Assembly: GCA_003427395.1 (NCBI GenBank)
Contig: BFEA01000869.1
Coordinates: forward strand, 429,067 to 467,868
Origin: Chara braunii
Lineage: Eukaryota > Streptophyta > Charophyceae > Charales > Characeae
Direction: 5' to 3'
Length of the DNA: 38,802 nt
Shown: positions 32,045 to 38,802 of the stretch, one piece after another
Layout: every line of letters begins with the position of its first letter
Position numbering within the stretch: the stretch's first letter is position 1
Made by a program: the position numbers and the translations under genes
The notes under the pieces: generated by a model
What the model was told of the DNA's origin: nothing
The model's input: only the letters and a program-made list of their open reading frames with translations
Database searches by the model: none

Positions 32045-32525
32045 TTGGCTCTCTTCACTTTCCATGCAAACTTTATCATGACATACCAATTATCTTTAGA
32101 TAGATTGATATCAGGTAAAAGAGGGACAAGGAGTCCATCAAAGACAGTAAACCGAGTACATCCAGTGAAACATTTGTTATCTCTCTCAAGCCTCTCTTTC
32201 TCTTCCTGTACTACCTCTTCAGCAAATCCTCCTCATCTCCCATACACTGCATCAACACTTCTTTCTTTTGGAACATAGATTCTCACATCATACACATTAA
32301 GATCCATAAAAATAATGTCAGTACATATAACCGTTTCTGCTCCCATCCGCTCTTGACCATCTCATATCTGACAACCTCATATGGGAATACCCCTCTCTTA
32401 CTTAAAGTGTTTAGTGACTTTAGGAGACACTCAACCTCCTCTTGACTTGGGCCTGAACCTCTGCCGAATTTTTGCCTTCTCTGTCTGATTTTTTCTGTTG
32501 AAATCTCTTTAGTTCTCATGTCCAC
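32045..32525 (-). pseudogene. Accessory module before gag (copy 5)
   Basis: Begins at ATG 32525 in one frame (LKSLNTLSKRGVFPYEVV), shifts frame near 32340, and continues as DIIFMDLNVYDVRIYVPKE, then a Glu/Lys-rich helix (QEEKERLERDN), TRFTVFDGLLVPLLPDIN and DNWYVMIKFAWKV. There is one TGA after VDAVYGR. Once the frameshift is allowed for, this is the most complete copy within ORF1. Its start overlaps the end of copy 4 by 17 bases. Confidence 0.6.
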
Positions 32526-33000
32526 TGTTTATTTTCTCCCTTGTCAATACCATGTTGATTATCGGCAGCCAGTTAGTCCCATCACAATAGCTGTCTGGTA
32601 TAGAAGGAATCGAAACAGTCTCATATGTCACTGGTATTAAACCCCATCTCACTTTCTTCTTCTGCTTAATTAGTTCTGTCTTCTCATCATAAAGAGACTG
32701 AATTGCAATTTTCCGTAGCCAGTCGAAAGCCTCACCATCGTCACAGACTCCTTTCTTGACATAGGGACGGATATCATAAATATCTCCCTCCAAGAACGGA
32801 GTCAGCACTACGCTGATGGCCAAGTTGCCTGAATGGTAAAACCAACAATGCTCATACTGATAGGGAAGTATTCCTTTGGTAGTTACTTTAGAGAGTTCTC
32901 TCAATGCATCAGAAGTGAGCATCCTTAATGAATTCCCCGTGCCCTTGATTCTTTCTTTCCCTTCTCAGTGTTCAAAAGACATCATAGGCTCATGAGGCAT
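32509..33000 (-). pseudogene. Accessory module before gag (copy 4)
   Basis: A 137-codon open segment from ATG 32922, preceded in frame by an ATG at 33000 and a TGA. Features in order: ELSKVTTKGILPYQYEHCW, NLAISVVLTPFLEGDIYDIR, PYVKKG, a Lys-rich helix (YDEKTELIKQKKKV), then PSIPDSYCDGTNWLPIINM. It starts about 250 bases after the primer-binding site, where a first ORF of a long-LTR plant element would be expected. Product unknown; it is not recognisably Gag. Confidence 0.6.
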
Positions 33001-33256
33001 ACCTGAATTCAAGTATGATTCTCTCCAGTCAATAATATCAATCTCCTTTCTCCGGTCCAGTGCGATACCTCATACAAGGAAAAAATAAGACACAATTAAC
33101 AGCTGTGATTCTCAAGAGACTCGGAATCGAGACTCAACGAGAATAATAAAGTTAACATAAAGCTTATAATATTGTCAACAGTTCTCACGCCCTAATCAAA
33201 GCTTAAAGATGATGATGATGACCCAGGCTTGTTCCGGACATGAAAATCTTCTCATT
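33001..33256. other. Element leader after the primer-binding site
   Basis: About 250 bases between the primer-binding site and the first module. A short minus-strand piece (LDRRKEIDIIDWRESYLNSG) in frame with copy 4 may be the original N-terminus of ORF1. Nothing else is seen. Confidence 0.35.
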
Positions 33257-33274
33257 TCCCCGGCAACGGCGCCA
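33257..33274 (-). promoter_or_regulatory. Primer-binding site, tRNA-Asp type
   Basis: On the minus strand TGGCGCCGTTGCCGGGGA, 18 nt complementary to the 3' end (CCA included) of plant tRNA-Asp(GUC) as I recall that sequence. It is preceded by GCGACAAAA, so an LTR ending in CA with a 4-nt spacer would finish near 33279. The same type of site is known in plant Athila/Tat-type elements. Only the tRNA 3' end is matched, so this is not a tRNA gene. Confidence 0.8.
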
Positions 33275-33279
33275 TTTTT

Positions 33280-33827
33280 GTCGCACTTTTTCCAGTCGGA
33301 ATGCTTCAGGCGACCGGAAAGCCAACAGGCTGTCATGCAGAATTTTGTATGTCATTGCGATAAATAAAATAAATAAAATAAGCAAATCCCTTCCTGTTGT
33401 GTGCGTCCAGCTTCGAGCGAGACTCTTCAATTGCGGTCTTTGTCGGTCTCTGGTCTTAGGAATCTTTAATTGTGATTCGGAACAACAATTATAATACAGA
33501 TAATAAAAATTAAATTAAATATGCCATGTGTGTATCAAGATGTCAATTTAGGAATTTGAAAACTGTGACACAATCAGCAAACGAGAACATAACCTTCAAG
33601 CAATGTCAAGAAGGAGATCAAGACCGACTTACTCAAGACAAAGGCAAGACGATTGAGGGAAGAATGCGAACTCATAATAATCTCAAAAAGTACATCAAAC
33701 AAACATGGTCAGCACCTCTCAAAGAGTCCTCACTCGTCCCTCTGGTCAGTCTATCTCAGAGCATGACCATCCGAGGTACATGAGATTGAGGCCTCGTGAC
33801 AAAGAGCCACCTGAAACCAGCAAGCTC
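33280..33827. other. Probable LTR-end sequence, non-coding
   Basis: Lies immediately outside the primer-binding site, so on the element model it is the 3' end of the 5' LTR. It is AT-rich with AAATAAAATAAAT-type runs at 33360-33382. A 23-bp direct repeat (AGCATGACCATCCGAGGTAC then ATG) occurs at about 33761 and 33829. I find no matching copy on the integrase side, so the partner LTR is missing or too diverged to see. Confidence 0.4.
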
Positions 33828-34388
33828 TCAGCATGACCATCCGAGGTACATGACACGGAAGTTAACCATGGAGCAAAACTCCTCCCTCAATGTAGCCAGC
33901 CCGTCCACGGAGAAGACTCCTCGCCTGAGGTATGGATACTCGGTTGGCTCTTTCAGTGCCTCAATGTCGATCACCGCAAGAGAGATATATCTCTTTGCCA
34001 AGCTAATCATGTCTTGCCATCGAGTGCCATCAGTGAGAAGGGAAGGAACAAGAGGCGTGGGATAGTCAGTACAAAGCTTTGGCCCAAAGCTGCGGATCAG
34101 CGTAGTGCCACTTTCATCGAGCTCCCTCTCTCTCTCTTCGAGGTATTTGGTGGCTGAGATCCAAACTGGATCGAAATGCTCATGAGCCTCCTTGCCCTTC
34201 TTAAGATAGGGCCTCAGATCGAGGATAGTGCCGCCACCGAAACAGGTCTGGACAACGAAGATTGATAGATCTCCTTGTCTGAAACTAATGACACTAGCAT
34301 ACTGATAACGAAATGCCTCTTTGCATGAAATCTGATTGAGATTGGCCAACACTGACTCGCTGACTCGAAAGGATTCGACTGTATTCAT
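33828..34388 (-). CDS. Accessory ORF, module copy 3
   Basis: A 186-codon unbroken ORF. In order: SVLANLNQISCKEAFRYQYA, DLSIFVVQTCFGGGTILDLR, PYLKKGKE, a Glu/Arg-rich helix (YLEERERELDESG), then PLVPSLLTDGTRWQDMISLA and a 50-residue tail. By eye it shares the frame of copy 4 (YQY, VV, I-x-D-x-RPY-x-KKG, DGT-x-W, I), roughly a third identical over the shared segments. It sits on the far side of the primer-binding site from copy 4, which is unexpected for one element. Function unknown; a structural or nucleic-acid-binding role would be a guess. Confidence 0.5.
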   Translation of the reverse strand: MNTVESFRVSESVLANLNQISCKEAFRYQYASVISFRQGDLSIFVVQTCFGGGTILDLRPYLKKGKEAHEHFDPVWISATKYLEERERELDESGTTLIRSFGPKLCTDYPTPLVPSLLTDGTRWQDMISLAKRYISLAVIDIEALKEPTEYPYLRRGVFSVDGLATLREEFCSMVNFRVMYLGWSC

Positions 34389-34614
34389 GAAAAACGAAGT
34401 CTGTTGTCTGCTGATTGCTGCTGATCCGACTCTTAAGTTGATCGCTAAACTGATTGCTGGATTGTTGAATTAATTGCTGGATTGCTTGCTGAATTGCTGA
34501 ACTAGTTGCTGGATTGACTACAGAATGTCTCGATAAATGAGTTGATCTCAAATCTGATTGCCTTGATCTAATCTGCCTCTGACTGATGCATGTCTCTGAT
34601 TGCTCAACTCTTTT

Positions 34615-34761
34615 TCACTGATGGCCTCTAACTCTCCTCGCCTCTTCCACTGAGCCCACTATGGAGGAAGTGGCCTGCTGACTCCCATAAGTACCGTAGA
34701 TATGATAGGTGTACTCAATCTCTATCTGACTCTTTACTATCGCTAGAGCGTGTTCTCTCAT
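34615..34761 (-). pseudogene. Partial module copy 2
   Basis: A 48-codon ORF: MREHALAIVKSQIEIEYTY, then a Gly/Gln-rich stretch and SVEEARRVRGHQ. It aligns without gaps to the C-terminal half of copy 1 (14 of 46 positions identical by my count, including MR, L-x-IV, Q, YT and VE-x-AR). Only the C-terminal half is recognisable. It is too short for most gene callers. Confidence 0.45.
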
Positions 34762-34982
34762 GAGGGTTGTTTGACGCTGAATGTTGTTGAGTTTTGCTTA
34801 TTGAGAGCAATATACTGATGATTAAGTTACCCGTTGCTTGCTAAAGAATGCCTATTGCCGTTCAAATCGACTGTTCGTTGATTAAATGCAGATTGAGTAG
34901 TGACTGATCAGCAATAGAATAATAATTGAGCAACAGCTAAGTAGCAACTGAATAATGATGAAGCATTGTTTCAAGCTCTGAA

Positions 34983-35106
34983 TACTGCCCAAAGTTCTGC
35001 TCTGAGTTCTAAGTACTGCCAAAATGCTTTGTCCGAGTTCCGAGTACTGCCAAAATGCTCTGTCTAAGTTCTGAGTACTGCCAAAATGCTCTGTCTGAGT
35101 TTTGAG
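34983..35106. repeat. 31-bp tandem repeat, four units
   Basis: Units start at 34983, 35014, 35045 and 35076, each TACTGCC(A/C)AAA followed by a TCTGAGTTCTGAG-like end. The last three are closest. It lies between module copies 1 and 2 and could have arisen by slippage. The 77-codon minus ORF across it is its translation. Confidence 0.85.
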
Positions 35107-35243
35107 TAGTGCCAAATCTATGGCTCCGAACCGTGATTTACCATGTCATATCACCACAAGTGAAGACAGGAAGCTGTGGGAGAATGCCAGCTGTTCAGGT
35201 ACTAGTAGAAATCAGAAAATAGTAATTGGTAACAGTACTAAGC

Positions 35244-35510
35244 TCATGCAAAATTTGCCCTGGCTTGTTCCACCGTCTCCACAGATAAGAAGGTGTTGTG
35301 TAACCGGCCGTCCAACTTGTGGAAATAAACAGTGTATGATACAAACTTCTGATTTCTCACTATTTCCAACATCCTCTTTCTCATCAGCCCCAAAATGTAT
35401 GGAACTCTTTTCATGACTTTTTCCTCCCAGTCTCCCCTTTTGTCCAAATGGAGGGTATAGGTCATCCTCACCTCGTCAATGCTTTCCATTGAATATCGTA
35501 CCCCTCTCAT
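35244..35510 (-). CDS. Accessory ORF, partial module copy 1
   Basis: An 88-codon ORF from ATG 35510. It has a VRMTYTLHLD strand, a long basic helix (KVMKRVPYILGLMRKRMLE), a NQKFVSYTVYFHKLDG strand and a VETVEQARANFA end, matching copies 2, 7 and 8. The N-terminal YQY/VV half of the full module is absent and no frame upstream restores it. Function unknown. Confidence 0.45.
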   Translation of the reverse strand: MRGVRYSMESIDEVRMTYTLHLDKRGDWEEKVMKRVPYILGLMRKRMLEIVRNQKFVSYTVYFHKLDGRLHNTFLSVETVEQARANFA

Positions 35511-36359
35511 AACCCTGTCTCAGGTTTGCAGGGACAGATAGGTATGCAGAGAGCTGTTATCTTCCTCACAAGACCTGGTCGTGGTGTTTTCACTCGATCA
35601 GGACATTGATTCTTAGTCATGCCCCAAATTGAACCCTTAGGGTACTATGGGGAATAGTTCAGTAAAATGACCAACTCTAGAACTTGTTGTTTGAAAGTTT
35701 AAATAGAACCGTCAAAGGTGAAAGGGGTCTGTACCCCATGCGAGAAAGTGGCCAAGGTGGAAAATTTCTTGCTAGTTTATGGGCTCTGATGGTGTACTGC
35801 CTGCAGAGTCTATAGTTGCTGACACTCGGGCAAGGACTCGTTTGATCTGAACTTTTAGCTCGAAGGCAAAGACTCTAAACCCAAGGTGAGCCTGGGCGCG
35901 CGTTGGTAAGCGCTATTGAATAGTCTATTCACTCTGCACCGTTAGTTAGAGCATAAATGAACATCGTCTACTGGGCCAAACGTACTCCGCTCTAAACGAA
36001 ATTCCGTTATAGCCAGAGTCCAGAACTCGAGTCTCTCACCTAAGAGCTTAGTCTCCTGGCATTTAACCACCCTGCACTCACGTTTCATGAACAGGTAAGT
36101 ACGAGGGCCCTGAGAAAAATTGCTTTAGTGCTCACGCTGTCACCGACTATATAGAAGTCAACTGAGGCAAAAGTTTTCAAGAGAAACAAGAAAAGGAGAG
36201 TGCAGGCAACGCTTCACCTCACCCTGATTAAAGCCCTGGCGGTTATAATGAGGTGCTCAAATTACTTTTCATTTGAGTCGGACCTTACCCCAGTTCAGGT
36301 AAATGGACACTTAGTCACCGTCAAGGAGGAATTTAGCGAGGACATAGGAGATTCTTTTA
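35511..36359. other. Region without a supported gene
   Basis: No ORF of note, no clear repeat and no tRNA-like structure. Similarity to the left copy stops at 36360, so this stretch is either internal to the element or unrelated inserted DNA. Confidence 0.4.
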
Positions 36360-36724
36360 AGTACTGATTTTCTTCCCCCCATCCAATCAAAGGTCAAGGC
36401 ATAAAACACAGCCAATGGGGATCATTCCTACAGTCCCCTTTTGACATACAAGCCTACTCAGTAAACCCCGAAGCAGGCTCGCATAATCGACCATATGGCT
36501 GCCTTCAGTCATCAAATTCGCGAGGCATTCAGTCTACTCGCACAGGCATTTGCGGGCCTTCACAGTCACGCACGCGGTTTATCTCAGGGCACAATCAATC
36601 TCTTACCACTGTAGACACCATTTGATCAGGTGAGCATATGCAGACCAATGCGCTCACAGCTTCATGCTGTCACTCGAAGTAATCGCGCAGTGTGGCCCCA
36701 CGGTATAATCACACAAGCAATTGC

Positions 36725-36900
36725 GTGGTGTAGTCACACAGTGCATTCACATGGTGCGGGAACACAAAGCACTCCCATAGTGCATTCACGCGGTGCGGGA
36801 ACACAATGCAGTCACACAGTGCATTCACGGGGTGCGGGAACACAATGCAATCACACAGTGCATTGACACGGTGCAGGAACACAATGCAATCACACACTGC
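36725..36900. repeat. Minisatellite in right long repeat
   Basis: About four copies of the 36-38-bp unit (CGGTGCGGGAACACAATGCA then ATCACACAGTGCATTCA). Copy order differs from the left array, where extra partial units are present. Confidence 0.75.
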
Positions 36901-37359
36901 AGGAAGAGAAAACCCAGGACCCTAACTGCATTTGGGATATCCGTCTCCACGGGATTTAAACGCACATTATGAAGATTGCATACCCTTCAGCTTTGCTAGG
37001 TAATCGAGTGAGCCACTCAAAGCATGTGAAAACATACCAACACCAAGAATACCCACCTTTCTCGCCCATACTAATCACTCAGACCCCGCACATTTTAGAT
37101 CACTTTTACGTACTAAGGCTTTCCTTGTTCCCCCATTTAGTGAGCCTGCAGAGACATGAACCTTGTCTCGATGCAGCACGATCAGTTAGCACTGATCGTT
37201 CTACTCAATTAGACAATTTTACATGATCAGTTAGCACTAATCGTTCGAACTAGTCAGACAAATTACATGATTAATTAACACTGATCATCCAGGCTAATTA
37301 AACTAATTAAACTAAATAGAAGAGGAACTGGATTAATGAAAACAAAATGGGATTATTTC

Positions 37360-37623
37360 CTAGGTTACCAGAGTGGCCCGGGGTCACTTGCNCGGCCGGG
37401 CCAAAAAAATAAAAATAAAAAAATTATTTTTAGTTTTTAATTTTAATTTTAATTTTGGTGAAAAATTTCGATGTGACCCTGAGGCAAAAGTTGTTCAATT
37501 TATGTTTTTGCATAACATAGTTTGTTTTCGGATTTTTTGGATCTTTTTTTTTTTTTTTTTTTTGCGGGGACCTCTTTGCACGGGCTGGCCACCCGGACCC
37601 GGGCGGCCCGGCTGGAAGCCTTG
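37360..37623. mobile_element. hAT-like MITE, 264 bp
   Basis: Absent from the left repeat at the matching point (21640-21650), so the insertion is precise. It is flanked by an 8-bp duplication ATTATTTC. The ends are imperfect terminal inverted repeats: CTAGGTTACCAG at the left and CAAGGCTTCCAG read inward from the right, both followed by GGCC and CGGG. An 8-bp duplication with ends of this form fits the hAT superfamily. The interior is A/T-rich with a T22-type run and no coding capacity. The boundary is ambiguous by one base. Confidence 0.75.
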
Positions 37624-38724
37624 ATTATTTCGTGATAGTCAACATCTTATCTGAAGACTCGGCCAAACGATTATGGAGAAGCGCTTCAACAACCCTTGAT
37701 AATGATGTCTACTAATTCTCTTAGTAGGCTGACAAAAAGGGTAGGGACCCCTCCCTTGTTCCTCCACTCTGAGTTCTTAGGCATTCTCTACTGCACGTGC
37801 ATAAGGGGCGGAACCGAGTCGGTTAGCACTTCCGAGAAGCACTGTCTAGCTCCCTGACCTCCGCCAACACTGAAGCAGAAGCTCGGTAGCAGCAGCTCAC
37901 TCTCGCAAGTTTGCTGGTTCGGTTGACTCCTGTTTGGTGACCCATTGAAGTTCACGCGAAGATGACAAGGCAGGTGATTGTTTAGAGCGAGAGCACCAAT
38001 CCGAGTAAGCGAGATCGTCTTTGATGGGAGAGAAAAGAGAGCCCTCCCTCTTTCCACTCACACAGTTCTGCCCTCGTGTCACTAGCTCGTAGCAGTAATA
38101 ATCAAGGTAGATGTGACGAGTCTCCCTCATCAACGAGAGCTATCTATAGAAGGCGCGCTGATCCCTTTTCGATTTACCGCTTCCATGCTCGTTCTCGGGC
38201 AGCTCTTAAGCCATCAAGACCTCTTCCCTGTGGTACGTAATGCCCCAACTAAAGGAAGACACGCGGCGTCAACAACAGAGTACAGCGGGCAAGTTGTGCT
38301 CATACGCTCCTTTCCTACCCAATGGCTAGCGTGTGTAGCCTCTTGCGTCTGGGAATCAGAGTTGGCGTGATCGCCCATAGAGTTTTCCCACTTTTTTGCG
38401 CACCCACCTTTCCACTCTTTTTGCTCTCCTTCTCTCTCTCTCCCTTCAGTCGACCGTAGTAGGCTCACTCATACGAGCGCATAGGTGGCCGTTGACATTT
38501 TCGGTGCTGAGCGGGCTCGTCTTCCACTCATCAGCAAGGTCACCCTTTTCACAAGCCCCTCCTCACTCTACGTGCACTCTAAGCTTCACTCCAGCGTATC
38601 GGTAGCTGTTGACATCAACCACGCTTTCACTCTCTTAAACCTTTTCTTTGCACCTCTCCCTCAATCGTCCACCTGTCGAGTATACACGCTTCCCCCGCTT
38701 TTTGTTCTTTTTAGTCCCGCTCAC

Positions 38725-38802
38725 CAGGGTTGTCGACCCCCGGACCCGGGGCCCCGGCGGGGGTCCCGGGGGTCGGGGGTCGGCACCCCCGGCCTCGGCT
38801 TT
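38725..38802. mobile_element. Second insertion, hAT-like end, cut by window edge
   Basis: The right repeat diverges from the left one exactly after GCTCAC, where CAGGGTTGTCGACCCCC begins. CAGGGTT is a typical hAT-type terminus. The visible 78 bases are extremely GC-rich (GGACCCGGGGCCCC and similar). The other end and the target duplication are outside the window, so the class is inferred. Confidence 0.5.

Larger units (their letters stand above)
36360..38724 (-). repeat. Right long direct repeat (5' LTR or part)
   Basis: The counterpart of 20618-22731. Removing the 264-bp insertion and its 8-bp duplication leaves 2093 bp against 2114 bp, so the two copies are nearly colinear, with small differences mainly in the minisatellite. 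The copy is cut by a second insertion at 38725 and then by the window end. Immediately left of 36360 I see no tRNA-complementary primer site on the minus strand, which argues against this being the exact LTR border unless the site was lost. Confidence 0.75.
20618..38802 (-). mobile_element. Giant decayed Ty3/gypsy-type LTR retroelement
   Basis: A minus-strand element bracketed by 2.1-kb direct repeats and holding, in order from high to low coordinate, related accessory ORFs, a tRNA-Asp primer-binding site, an ORF1-like module series, gag, protease, a reverse-transcriptase remnant and integrase. Domain order protease-RT-integrase and the integrase features place it in Ty3/gypsy (Metaviridae). 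More than 18 kb is visible and the right end is outside the window. Large size, long LTRs and an extra ORF before gag recall Ogre/Tat-type plant elements, but the proteins are not obviously close to those. Stops, frameshifts and the RT deletion make it non-autonomous. It may be a nested composite, because the primer-binding site is 3.1 kb from the right repeat. Confidence 0.7.

Noticed and set aside
33257-33274. Possible tRNA gene at the tRNA-Asp-like sequence
   Set aside because: Only the last 18 nt of the tRNA are matched; upstream plus-strand sequence has no anticodon arm, D arm or acceptor partner.
36349-36372. Primer-binding site next to the right long repeat
   Set aside because: The minus-strand sequence after GAAAATCA (GTACTTAAAAGAATC) does not resemble the complement of any tRNA 3' end I know.

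Overview
The window reads as nuclear DNA of a large, repeat-rich eukaryotic genome, most likely a green plant or streptophyte alga. I infer this from an 18-nt retroelement primer-binding site complementary to the 3' end of plant-type tRNA-Asp, from Ty3/gypsy polyprotein remains, and from a minus-strand protein family that I recall (unchecked) as abundant in the charophyte Chara braunii. There are no operons, bacterial genes, rRNA or complete tRNA genes. Scattered single N bases interrupt many reading frames.

Layout. 1-2162: no supported gene. 2163-4913 (minus): a 917-codon reading frame broken only by four in-frame TAG codons and ending in a poly(A) tract. 5.0-14.9 kb: GC-rich non-coding DNA built of repeats. 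About thirty copies of one short inverted repeat (arms GAAGTTCG/CGAACTTC around GATCCCGG) are scattered here. They sit inside larger structures: a 172-bp tandem array, a fold-back with 150-bp arms, and an array of about 1-kb units that themselves contain 50-bp hairpins. 15351-18008 (plus): an open 885-residue DUF7869-like protein with integrase-like acidic motifs, probably from a transposon. 18251-19177 (plus): a 308-residue Cys-rich companion. 19.2-20.6 kb: AT-rich degenerate repeats.

20.6-38.8 kb: a very large, decayed Ty3/gypsy-type element on the minus strand. Two 2.1-kb direct repeats (20618-22731 and 36360-38724), probably LTRs or parts of them, bracket it. Between them on the minus strand lie several related small ORFs, a primer-binding site (33257-33274), more copies of the same protein module (an ORF1 region), gag with a zinc knuckle, a DSGA aspartic protease, only the N-terminal edge of reverse transcriptase, and an integrase with D,D-35-E spacing. 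The RT core and RNase H are deleted. A 264-bp hAT-like MITE lies in the right repeat, and a second probable one runs off the window end.

The most unusual content is (a) the reiterated protein module upstream of gag, seen in full or partial form about nine times across the element, one of them in the 3' region, and (b) the palindrome family that seeds several scales of repeat structure in the first half. Neither matches a family I can name.
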